Positions 1 to 7,125 of a stretch of DNA of 11,742 nucleotides are shown here, piece by piece. A model generated the notes under the pieces. It ran no database searches and was not told the DNA's origin. It saw nothing but the letters and a program-made list of their open reading frames with translations. The position numbers and the translations under genes are program-made. How positions within the stretch are numbered: position 1 is the stretch's first letter; each line of letters opens with the position of its first letter. This stretch comes from Fidelibacterota bacterium UBA6817 (GTDB lineage: Bacteria; Fidelibacterota; Fidelibacteria; Fidelibacterales; Fidelibacteraceae), in contig DKER01000063.1 in the NCBI GenBank assembly GCA_002452555.1, positions 1-11,742 on the forward strand, read 5' to 3'.

Positions 1-1004
1 CGGTTACAACCGGTCATATTGCTCGAAAACTTGGGCTTGCCCGAAAGATTACGGCTTGCAGAATAGCAGAAGATGCTGCAATGGGTGCCCATATAAGCAC
101 ATTGGGCATGTTTGAACAGGGATTTTATAATACACTGGGGTTTGGCACGGCCTCATATATTCACATCACAACATTTCAGCCCTCTTCCCTTAAAAGACTG
201 CCCAAACATCGTATTCCCTGCCGGCTTACGGCTAAAGATGCTGAAGAAATTCACGCAACGCGGATGTTGCAGATGCCTTGTCACGGTAAGGCATATCTGC
301 CTTTTGAACATACATTGGCAGAAATTAACTGGAAAAAAAGCAACTTCGGATTAGGCTTCAGAGATAAAAACGGCACATTAACCCACCATTTGTGGCTTTC
401 CGGGAAGGGTAAGGAACAAGGACCATATAAAGTTGAATGGATGGCCTATCAAAATACCGACCAAATGCTGGAATTACTCTCTCTGCTGAAAAGTATGGGA
501 GATCAGATTCACTCGGTACAAATGTTCGAACCGCCGCATATCCAATTCCAGGATATTCTGGATAAACCTTTTTTCTTTCGTTCCATAACAAAAAATTCCA
601 CTCACGAATCAGGAATGAAAACGTCTGCTTTCTTTCAGATCCGAATTCTGAATCTTGAAGAAACATTGGAAAGGACAGTTTTAAACTGTGATGATTTTCA
701 ATTTATTCTCAAACTCAATGATCCTATTGAAACGTTCTTACCCAAAGACAGTCCATGGAAGGGGTGCGGTGGCACGTATCTGGTGACGCTGGGTAAAAAA
801 TGTTCAGCCGTAAAAAACCCCGGCCGCCATAACCTGCCGATCATGGAATGTTCCGTCAATGCATTTTCAAGGATTTGGCTGGGAGTAAGACCGGCCTCTG
901 TTTTGAAAGCAACAGATGATATTAACGGTGAACCTGAGCTTATTGAAAAGCTGGATTTGGCTTTTGCCCCTCTGCCTGTACCACATTTTTACTGGGAGTT
1001 TTAA
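1..1004 (+). CDS. Eis-like GNAT/SCP2 N-acetyltransferase, 5' end outside window
   Basis: The reading frame is open from base 3 to the TAA at 1002-1004, so the gene begins upstream; 333 residues are visible. The ATG at 81 is internal, because the 26 codons before it already encode conserved acetyltransferase sequence. The visible N-terminus carries the end of a GNAT acetyl-CoA-binding fold (ARKLGLARK, then FYNTLGFG at visible residues 41-48). A second degenerate GNAT-like region follows, and then an SCP2-like C-terminal domain (PWKGCGGTY, and IWLGVRPASVL). This order matches Eis-type proteins of about 400 residues, so roughly 70-80 residues should be missing. In mycobacterial Eis a Tyr in the matching FYxxxGFG segment and the C-terminal Phe carboxylate take part in catalysis. 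Here both that Tyr (visible residue 42) and a terminal Phe are present, which suggests an active enzyme. The acceptor amine is unknown. A CBM9-like gene starts one base after the stop, so the two are probably cotranscribed. Confidence 0.85.
   Translation, partial: VTTGHIARKLGLARKITACRIAEDAAMGAHISTLGMFEQGFYNTLGFGTASYIHITTFQPSSLKRLPKHRIPCRLTAKDAEEIHATRMLQMPCHGKAYLPFEHTLAEINWKKSNFGLGFRDKNGTLTHHLWLSGKGKEQGPYKVEWMAYQNTDQMLELLSLLKSMGDQIHSVQMFEPPHIQFQDILDKPFFFRSITKNSTHESGMKTSAFFQIRILNLEETLERTVLNCDDFQFILKLNDPIETFLPKDSPWKGCGGTYLVTLGKKCSAVKNPGRHNLPIMECSVNAFSRIWLGVRPASVLKATDDINGEPELIEKLDLAFAPLPVPHFYWEF
994..998 (+). promoter_or_regulatory. Ribosome binding site of CBM9-like gene
   Basis: GGGAG lies 7 nt before the ATG at 1006, inside the last codons of the acetyltransferase gene. 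It supports 1006 as the start over the in-frame upstream start at 916, which would overlap the preceding gene by about 90 bp and would add residues not resembling the family. Confidence 0.7.
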
Positions 1005-1005
1005 T

Positions 1006-1731
1006 ATGAATTCTGAGTATGTCTACCCTATTCAATTTCGTGAACTTCGCACAGACGTATCCTTACTGGATAAAAAAAACTGGGAAGGATTGATGCCGGT
1101 TCAGCTGTTGCAAATCAGACCTGAAAGCAGTGACCATTTCCCTCCTACAGAAGTCCGTCTTTTCAGGGATTCACAGGCACTCTACGGAAAATTTTCCGTT
1201 CAAGACCGTTACGTGCGATGTGTGCAAACCGGTTACCAGGCAAAAGTCAGCAAAGACAGTTGCGTGGAATTCTTTTTAAAACCGGAAGGATCAACAGGGT
1301 ATTTCAATTTTGAATTCAACTGCGGCAGCAATCTGTTATGTTATTATATTCGAAATCCAAAAAAGAAAGACGGAAAACGAATAGATTATGATGTTCTCTC
1401 GAAAGAAGACCTGATGATGGTCCAAAGGGAGAGTACCCTTCCGATGGTAATAGAAAAGGAATTGACAGAAGACATTTATTGGGAACTGGCTTTCAGAATT
1501 CCTTTTGCACTAATACAAAAATATACACCCTTGTCGAGCCAAACATTTAACGAAACCTGGCATGGAAACTTTTATAAATGCGCTGATGAAACATCCATGC
1601 CTCACTGGATCAGCTGGACTCCGTTGCCGGAAAAGAATTTTCATTTACCGGCGTATTTTGGAGAATTACGATTTAAAGATAAGGATCAGAAATCGATACC
1701 CTGTGAAGCGGGTGAACTGTTCGAACCGTGA
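1006..1731 (+). CDS. CBM9-like (DOMON-type) carbohydrate-binding protein, cytosolic
   Basis: This 241-residue protein resembles the bacterial carbohydrate-binding family 9-like group, a beta-sandwich of the DOMON/CBM9 type. Family landmarks are visible in order: a strand pair with LYGKFSVQDRYVR (59-71), VSKDSCVEFFLKP (81-93) followed by GYFNFEFNCG (98-107), WELAFRIPF (159-167), and the C-terminal block with NFYKCADET (188-196), HWISWTPLPEKNFHLP (200-215) and YFGELRF (217-223). The start codon is set by a GGGAG ribosome site and by the one-base gap from the acetyltransferase gene. There is no signal peptide, lipobox or membrane segment, so it should be cytosolic, unlike classical CBM9 modules, which are attached to secreted glycosidases. 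No catalytic domain is attached, so any sugar binding is inferred from family membership only. The last 46 bases overlap the 3' end of the convergent PBP1A gene. Confidence 0.87.
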   Translation: MNSEYVYPIQFRELRTDVSLLDKKNWEGLMPVQLLQIRPESSDHFPPTEVRLFRDSQALYGKFSVQDRYVRCVQTGYQAKVSKDSCVEFFLKPEGSTGYFNFEFNCGSNLLCYYIRNPKKKDGKRIDYDVLSKEDLMMVQRESTLPMVIEKELTEDIYWELAFRIPFALIQKYTPLSSQTFNETWHGNFYKCADETSMPHWISWTPLPEKNFHLPAYFGELRFKDKDQKSIPCEAGELFEP

Positions 1732-3797
1732 ACTGCGCACCGTGATTTCGGTGCATAGCGTATATTGAAAATCTCTGAGGTTGTAGGACAATATTCTGTC
1801 GGGAGTTTCTTTGTTTCCGAACAAATTTCAAACCGTCTGACACCTTTAGGCATTTCAAAATCCCTGACAGGAAGCCCAAGTTCATCATAAATATTTTTCA
1901 TAAAAACGGCCCATATCGGCAATGCAGCAACTGATCCGGCCTGACCATCGCCGAGAGAAACACGGGGATCGTCAACGCCGACCCAAGTCCCGGCAACAAT
2001 ATCCCGGGTAAAACCGATAAAAAGTGCGTCGGTATAATTTTGGGTTGTTCCCGTTTTCCCCCCTGCAGGAATATTAAAATGATATTTCCATCGGGCACTG
2101 CCGCCCGTTCCCGCATCAACAACAGTTCTGAGCATATCCGTCATGATGTAGGCCGTTTCCTGACTCAGCACTTCCCGGCTCTCCCTGGGGCTCCGGTAAA
2201 TTTCATTGCCGTTTCTGTCCAGAACTCTTTGTATGGCATAGGGTTTATTCCAAACACCTTTGTTGGGATAAATTGCAAATGCCGCAACCAGTTCTGACAG
2301 TTTGGCCTGTGACGTTCCCAGCGATATGGATTCCACGGCATCAATACGCGTTGTTATACCCATATCCCGGGCATATTTTCGTACAACAGCCGGCGTAACT
2401 TTTTGTGCCCAGCGTATTGAAACCAGGTTTGTAGACCACTGGATTCCCTCTCTCATGGTCACAAAACCGCCGGTTTTCTTATTGTAATTGGTCGGCGTCC
2501 ACCGGGTTCCGTCCCCTTCAATAATGACTACCGGCTGATTCAACACCTCATCTGCCGGAGAAAAACCGTTATCAATGGCAGCCGTGTAAACGAAGGGTTT
2601 GAATGTTGAACCGGGCTGTCTTTCGGCTTGAGTTGCTCTGTTCCATTTGGTCTGATTGAAATCAAGACCGCCAATCATAACAAGGATGGCACCTGTTTCA
2701 GGGTTGACAGCAAAAAAACTTCCCTGAACAGTCTTTTGACTCTCGGGTAAGAGATTATAGAGCGAGTCATTGGAAATATTGAAAACCAGAGAGTCTTCCA
2801 GCCCTAAAAGCATCTGCATTTCTGCCCGGTTGGTTTTTAGTCTCCGTTCAAGCTTTTTTTGCTGGAAACGAATATGATTTTCAAGAGCTTCTTCCGCAAT
2901 CATTTGCATACGACTGTCAAGAGTCGTATAAATTTCCAGCCCATCACGGTAAATGTTGATATTGTAACGACTACTCAGATCAGAGATTTCCTGACGGATG
3001 TATTCGGTAAAATAGGGTGCAATACCCAGCGTTTCGGTCCGAGGGGTTACATTGGTTGGCTGATTCAGAGCATTGGCATAATCCCATTTGTTAATTTTTT
3101 CCGTAACGACCATATTTCTCAAAACAAGGTTTCGTCTCTGAATGGCTATATTCGGATTTACAAGAGGGGAAAAGCGTGCCGGTGCAGGCAAAAGACCAAT
3201 TATCATTGCACCTTCATCAATATTCAGATTCTGCACATCTTTATTGAAATAGAGTTTGGAAGCCGCTTGAATTCCGTATGTTCCATGGCCTAAATGAGCA
3301 GAATTCAAATACATTTCCAGGATTTCATCTTTCGTATATGTCTGTTCAATCTTTATGGAAACTATTAATTCTTTCAGTTTACGAATGTAGGAGCGCTCCA
3401 TGTTCAGGTGAAGTGTTCTGGCAAGTTGCTGTGTTATCGTTGATGCTCCGCCATATCCGACAACGAATGCTTTGAGTGTCCGTTTTAAATTCATACCCCA
3501 GTGATCATAGAAATCCCTGTCTTCTGTTGCCAGGAGGGCATTGACCACATGCGGGGGAATTTCTTCCAGGGGGATCAGAACTCTGCGCTGCGTGTAAAAT
3601 TCCTTCAAGACTGTCCCGTCTGAGGCATATACCCGGGATATGAGCTCCGGTTCAAATTTTTCCAGTTCTTCAAGTCCGGGCAGATCCCGGCTCAAAAATT
3701 CATACGCGATAAGAAGCATGGCAAATCCGGCCATCATAATTATAACTGATATAAAGAAATCTTTTACAAGATAGTGGTGTTTTTCTTTTCGCTTCAT
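1686..3797 (-). CDS. mrcA: Penicillin-binding protein 1A-type bifunctional peptidoglycan synthase
   Basis: This 703-residue class A PBP polymerises lipid II into glycan strands and cross-links the stem peptides, anchored in the inner membrane with its enzymatic domains outside. One membrane helix lies at about residues 14-32. The GT51 glycosyltransferase domain shows the catalytic Glu in TEDRDFYDHWG (E92), the GGASTITQQLARTLHLN block, and the second Glu in EILEMYLN (E161). The transpeptidase domain has the nucleophile motif STFK (S397, K400), STN (455-457) and KTGT (from K581). All active-site residues are intact and the length is normal. The tail carries three cysteines (659, 670, 687) in a pattern also seen in other class A PBPs. 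The start was set at the ATG at 3797; a TTG two codons upstream is in frame but less likely. No clear Shine-Dalgarno sequence is visible. The 3' end overlaps the CBM9-like gene. It lies 85 bp downstream of recQ on the same strand. Confidence 0.97.
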   Translation of the reverse strand: MKRKEKHHYLVKDFFISVIIMMAGFAMLLIAYEFLSRDLPGLEELEKFEPELISRVYASDGTVLKEFYTQRRVLIPLEEIPPHVVNALLATEDRDFYDHWGMNLKRTLKAFVVGYGGASTITQQLARTLHLNMERSYIRKLKELIVSIKIEQTYTKDEILEMYLNSAHLGHGTYGIQAASKLYFNKDVQNLNIDEGAMIIGLLPAPARFSPLVNPNIAIQRRNLVLRNMVVTEKINKWDYANALNQPTNVTPRTETLGIAPYFTEYIRQEISDLSSRYNINIYRDGLEIYTTLDSRMQMIAEEALENHIRFQQKKLERRLKTNRAEMQMLLGLEDSLVFNISNDSLYNLLPESQKTVQGSFFAVNPETGAILVMIGGLDFNQTKWNRATQAERQPGSTFKPFVYTAAIDNGFSPADEVLNQPVVIIEGDGTRWTPTNYNKKTGGFVTMREGIQWSTNLVSIRWAQKVTPAVVRKYARDMGITTRIDAVESISLGTSQAKLSELVAAFAIYPNKGVWNKPYAIQRVLDRNGNEIYRSPRESREVLSQETAYIMTDMLRTVVDAGTGGSARWKYHFNIPAGGKTGTTQNYTDALFIGFTRDIVAGTWVGVDDPRVSLGDGQAGSVAALPIWAVFMKNIYDELGLPVRDFEMPKGVRRFEICSETKKLPTEYCPTTSEIFNIRYAPKSRCAVHGSNSSPASQGIDF
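1737..1754 (+). other. GC-rich hairpin just after the CBM9-like stop codon
   Basis: GCACCG at 1737-1742 pairs perfectly with CGGTGC at 1749-1754 around a 6-base loop, starting five bases after the TGA at 1729-1731. No T-run follows, so this is not a textbook intrinsic terminator. It lies within the C-terminal codons of the opposite-strand PBP1A gene. It may slow or stabilise the 3' end of the plus-strand transcript, or may be chance. Confidence 0.25.
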
Positions 3798-3800
3798 GTT

Positions 3801-3830
3801 CAAATATACCGGAATTTCAATTCAATCCAA
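3801..3830 (-). promoter_or_regulatory. Possible promoter of the PBP1A gene
   Basis: In the 85-bp gap between recQ and the PBP1A gene, the minus strand reads TTGGAT (3830-3825), a 16-base spacer, then TATATTTG (3808-3801). TATATT is a fair -10 hexamer, and TATATTTG also fits the Bacteroidota-type TAnnTTTG element. The element ends only three bases before the ATG, so a transcript from here would be leaderless or nearly so. The rest of the gap shows no hairpin terminator for recQ, so readthrough from recQ is also possible. Confidence 0.3.
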
Positions 3831-3882
3831 ACGGTAAGAATGAGCTTTTGTTCCTAAGTATAAACGAGAAAATGGGAATAAG

Positions 3883-5835
3883 TCAGGACAGATATTGATC
3901 AATGACTTCCTGCGAAACGGCTTTTCTCCGTAACATTTGCAACGTTCTCAAACCGGGTGGCGGCAAAAGGCCGTTATCCGCTTCAATCGTTTTTTTCAAC
4001 TCACAAATGATGTGTTCCTTCGCCATTGGAAAAAGAAATCGTATTTCGTCTTCAGTTGATATGTTTGCAAAGACTTCCGGAGATTTGCCGCGGCTGATCC
4101 TGACAAAATGTCCATGAGAAAGGATTTGTTTCCACTGATCTTTACAGATACGCCCTCTGTTTTTCATTTCAAGTTTGATCGTTAAACTCATTTCTGGGAA
4201 ATACAACGGAGATAATTCTTCTGTCAAATCAGGCAAGTGAAAACTGTTTGGCATCTTTTTATGAGGGATAAAATATGAAGGACAAAAGAAAAAAAACGGG
4301 ATATATTCCTTGACCCAACCGTTTTTCTCTGCAAAATCCAGGATAATTCTGTACAGAATACGGTTTTTTGAACAGGGGGAGATAAAAAACCAATGTTTTT
4401 CAGACAGTTTATGATAGACAGATCCGGCAATTTTATTTGATTCATTCAGAAGATTTTTTTCGGGAAGAATTTTATATGAAATACTGTCTGCTTCAAGGGA
4501 AAGACAGATATCGCACCCGTCACAATTTTTAAACAGGGCTTTTTCGTCAAAATAATCCAGAATTTTTAAGCGTCTGCACATAGAACCTGTAACATATGAT
4601 TCCATATCCGCATATTTATCCGTCTGCAGTTCGGCATATTTTTTCAACGAGAGAAAATCGGATACAACTTTTGCACTTTGCTGAAGTATGCCTTCTTTGT
4701 TTTCAGGTATATAGCGTTTAAGGTAATCCGGAAACTCTTCAGGGATACTGTCCTTTGCGACTGCATTGTATACATCATCAATCTGCCAGTTATGGCCTGA
4801 CAGAAATGCATGCTGAATGTCCCGGTCTTCCGGGCAGAAAAGAAGAATACAGAAAGAAGCATTCCGATCGCGACCTGCACGGCCTGCTTCCTGATAATAA
4901 TTTTCAAGATTTCCGGGAATCTGGTAATGAATTACAAACCTCACATCCGGTTTATCAATACCCATTCCAAACGCATTCGTTGCCACTATCAGGGAACGGC
5001 GTCCCGAAACCCAGTCCTCCTGGGATTTTCTTCTGTGTTCGGGTGAAAGACCGGCATGATACATGCAAACATCCGCTCCCCACATATGTAAAATCCCGGC
5101 TATCCTTTCAACGTCATTTCGGGTTGAACAATACACGGCACCACACCCTTTCATATGAGACAGAATGCGTTTCATTTGATACAATTTCTGAAGCGGGTTT
5201 TTTAAGGAATAAGCCAGATATTTCAGGTTGGGACGGTCAAAAGTCGATTTAAAAACCATGGTCTCTTCCCATCCCAAAGCAACTTTCATATCCTGTAATG
5301 TTTCCCGGGTTGCCGTTCCCGTAAAGGCGGCGCGGTACGGTATTTCGTAATGATCCATAAACGGACCGATTTCCATATATGAAGGCCGGAAATCGTGTCC
5401 CCACTGTGAAATACAGTGTGCCTCATCAATAGCAATAAACCGCGGACGGGTTTTGTCAAGCGCCCTATGCAATTCAGGAGAAGAGAGCCGTTCAGGTGCA
5501 ATAAAAACCATTGTATATTCACCGTCAACCAAGGCTTTTATCCTTCGTTTTCTTTCCTCCTCAGGAATCGCTGATGATATAAACGTTCCGGAAATACCTA
5601 ACTCATGGATTCTTTTCACTTGATCTTCCATTAACGCAACCAGAGGTGTTATGACCAGTGTCAGTCCGCCGACAAATAATGCCGGCAGTTGAAAGCACAG
5701 GGATTTCCCGCCGCCGGTAGCTAAAACCGCCATCACATTTTGTCTGTCCAGTATTCCCTGCACAATTTCTTTTTGCATAGGACGAAATCCGGGCAAACCG
5801 AATCGTTCAATCAGTCGCTTTTCCAACCTGTCCAT
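3883..5835 (-). CDS. recQ: RecQ-family ATP-dependent DNA helicase
   Basis: This 650-residue protein is a superfamily 2, 3'-5' DNA helicase of the recombination and replication-fork repair pathway. The helicase core is complete: motif 0 (FGLPGFRPMQ, 12-21), Walker A (ATGGGKS, 39-45), DEAH box (137-140) followed by the RecQ aromatic loop (CISQWGHDFRPSY), motif III (TGTAT, 172-176), YCSTRNDVE (235-243), ATNAFGMGIDKPDVRF (285-300) and motif VI (QEAGRAGRD, 315-323). The RecQ zinc site is present as C420, C438, C441 and C444. The roughly 200 residues after it do not resemble the usual winged-helix (RQC) plus HRDC arrangement, and I see no HRDC domain. The ATG at 5835 starts conserved sequence directly, with no evident Shine-Dalgarno sequence. 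It is transcribed divergently from the CPA-like operon and is followed on the same strand by the PBP1A gene. Confidence 0.96.
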   Translation of the reverse strand: MDRLEKRLIERFGLPGFRPMQKEIVQGILDRQNVMAVLATGGGKSLCFQLPALFVGGLTLVITPLVALMEDQVKRIHELGISGTFISSAIPEEERKRRIKALVDGEYTMVFIAPERLSSPELHRALDKTRPRFIAIDEAHCISQWGHDFRPSYMEIGPFMDHYEIPYRAAFTGTATRETLQDMKVALGWEETMVFKSTFDRPNLKYLAYSLKNPLQKLYQMKRILSHMKGCGAVYCSTRNDVERIAGILHMWGADVCMYHAGLSPEHRRKSQEDWVSGRRSLIVATNAFGMGIDKPDVRFVIHYQIPGNLENYYQEAGRAGRDRNASFCILLFCPEDRDIQHAFLSGHNWQIDDVYNAVAKDSIPEEFPDYLKRYIPENKEGILQQSAKVVSDFLSLKKYAELQTDKYADMESYVTGSMCRRLKILDYFDEKALFKNCDGCDICLSLEADSISYKILPEKNLLNESNKIAGSVYHKLSEKHWFFISPCSKNRILYRIILDFAEKNGWVKEYIPFFFFCPSYFIPHKKMPNSFHLPDLTEELSPLYFPEMSLTIKLEMKNRGRICKDQWKQILSHGHFVRISRGKSPEVFANISTEDEIRFLFPMAKEHIICELKKTIEADNGLLPPPGLRTLQMLRRKAVSQEVIDQYLS

Positions 5836-5946
5836 ATCATAGTTTAAACAGACTGACCCATGTAATAAAATTAATTCGTTTTAGATAATATACCTTTGCT
5901 TTAATATTAACTTTGCAGGCATGCTTGAACATGAATAAATTTATCT
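5836..5946. promoter_or_regulatory. Divergent promoter region between recQ and the CPA-like operon
   Basis: This 111-bp AT-rich gap separates two genes transcribed away from each other, so promoters for both should lie here or just inside the genes. Several -10-like hexamers are visible (for example TAATAT at 5887 and 5902 on the plus strand), but none has a convincing -35 partner. Two palindromes stand out: TTAATATTAA (5901-5910, perfect) and CAGGCATGCTTG (5916-5927, one mismatched pair), the latter a plausible but unproven operator. No riboswitch-like structure was recognised. Confidence 0.5.
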
Positions 5947-7125
5947 ATGGAATCCATTTTTTTATGGCCTCTCATTATCTTTCTTTTCCTTCTGTTTGTC
6001 CGGGTATTATTTGTCCGAAATGTTACATCCCGTGATATTTTTTCTGAAATCCTGATCCTGACAATATCACTCTTATGCGGAATTTTTCTGGGACCTAAAG
6101 GGATGGGGCTATTTACGGATCATCTGAATATACAAATATCCCCCTTTCTCCTTTTTGCACTCGGCTTTCAGGGATTATACTGGGGATTGTTTTCAAGCGT
6201 GAGGGATATTGAGATTTTTAATAAAAATTTGCGCCGCTTCGCTGCCCTGCACACGTTTTTTATTTTCACTTTCATGCTTGCTGCCGGTTTCAACCTGCTT
6301 TATTTTGCCGGATTCCAGTCATGGGAAGTTCTGATAGGAGGAATTGTTATTTCTCTTTCTCTCACGCAAGTGTCGTCTGCTTCTATCCGTTTTCTTGAAA
6401 AAACACAAAATTATTCTTACTCCTTCGCCGTTTTATTCAAGGCTATCTCCGGGATGAGCGGTTTGCTTACGATTTTACTTTTTGGCTTACTGTCACCTAT
6501 CGGAACTACCGCTTCTTTACCGTCATATATTCTTCTCCTTCTTATGGAAATTGCCGTTTCTGTTATTATGGGATTTCTGGTATCATATGGTCTCATAAAA
6601 CTTCGATCCGATCCGGAAGATTATCTCATCTGGCTTCTGGGTGTTTTATTTCTCAATTCAGGATTTGCATATACGTTTGGTTTCAATCCTCTTTTTATGA
6701 ACCTTACAACCGGGACAATCATTTCATACCGATGTGAAAATAAACAAAAGATCCGGGAAACGATAAAACCCCTGGTCAGACCGGTTATTTTGTTTCTTCT
6801 CTTGTATCTTGGAGCAAATATAAATCTTCACCCGTTCATTACGCCGGTAATTGTTCCTGGGGCATTATTGATCCGATATTTTTTAAATCAATGGTCTTTT
6901 CGTCGTTTTTTCACAAAAGCCGTTATTGAAGCAGAGAGAATTCGCCCGGTGCTTCCTCTCCTTATGCCTCTGGGAGCACTGAGTCCGGCCATTGGCGTGT
7001 ATTTGATCATGGTTTCATCATCTGCTTATTCAGGTGTTATTGCAGGCAGCCTGGCCTTTGCTTACATCGTCAGCTATACAATCTTATTATTTTTAATGAA
7101 AAATGAGGATAATCAATGGCAATAA
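5947..7125 (+). CDS. CPA-family (Na+/H+ exchanger-like) membrane protein, first of tandem pair
   Basis: This 392-residue protein is strongly hydrophobic, with roughly 11-13 predicted membrane segments and almost no soluble domain. It appears to be a divergent relative of cation:proton antiporters. The start of helix 2-3 carries GIFLGPKGMGL (45-55), like the family GPxGLG loop. Residues 129-181 follow the family pattern for the discontinuous helix and the ion-site helix. Residues 253-318 align by eye with 281-346 of the next protein (TGTIISYR with AGIILRN, GANINL with GAGLNL, LIRY with LIRL). Where antiporters carry an Asp-Asp or Asn-Asp pair, this protein has SGMSG (168-172), so the usual ion-binding acid is missing. 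No TrkA-N or other regulatory domain is attached. The ATG at 5947 is the first in-frame start after a stop, and has no clear Shine-Dalgarno sequence. It overlaps the next gene by 10 bp. Transport function is uncertain; a structural or sensory partner role is possible. Confidence 0.75.
   Translation: MESIFLWPLIIFLFLLFVRVLFVRNVTSRDIFSEILILTISLLCGIFLGPKGMGLFTDHLNIQISPFLLFALGFQGLYWGLFSSVRDIEIFNKNLRRFAALHTFFIFTFMLAAGFNLLYFAGFQSWEVLIGGIVISLSLTQVSSASIRFLEKTQNYSYSFAVLFKAISGMSGLLTILLFGLLSPIGTTASLPSYILLLLMEIAVSVIMGFLVSYGLIKLRSDPEDYLIWLLGVLFLNSGFAYTFGFNPLFMNLTTGTIISYRCENKQKIRETIKPLVRPVILFLLLYLGANINLHPFITPVIVPGALLIRYFLNQWSFRRFFTKAVIEAERIRPVLPLLMPLGALSPAIGVYLIMVSSSAYSGVIAGSLAFAYIVSYTILLFLMKNEDNQWQ
7105..7109 (+). 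promoter_or_regulatory. Ribosome binding site of second CPA-like gene
   Basis: GAGGA ends 6 nt before the ATG at 7116, within the last codons of the preceding gene. It fixes the start and means the 10-bp overlap is probably translationally coupled. Confidence 0.65.

Noticed and set aside
916..1005. Upstream in-frame start for the CBM9-like gene
   Set aside because: It would overlap the acetyltransferase's conserved C-terminus by about 90 bp. The hydrophobic leader it would add is a frame-shifted reading of that gene, and the ATG at 1006 has a proper ribosome site.
1712..1735. Direct repeat of GTGAACTG around the CBM9-like stop codon, with GTTCGAAC palindrome between
   Set aside because: Only eight bases repeat and the copies are in different reading frames, so chance is the simplest explanation.
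2859..3293. Open frame of 144 codons on the plus strand
   Set aside because: It is antisense to the glycosyltransferase and linker region of the PBP1A gene, and its protein resembles no family.
3798..3803. TTG start two codons upstream of the PBP1A ATG
   Set aside because: An ATG follows within six bases, and neither site has a strong ribosome site, so the ATG is preferred.
4755..5252. Open frame of 165 codons on the plus strand
   Set aside because: It is wholly antisense to the conserved helicase core of recQ, has an unstructured composition rich in His, Pro and Ser, and has no recognisable domain.
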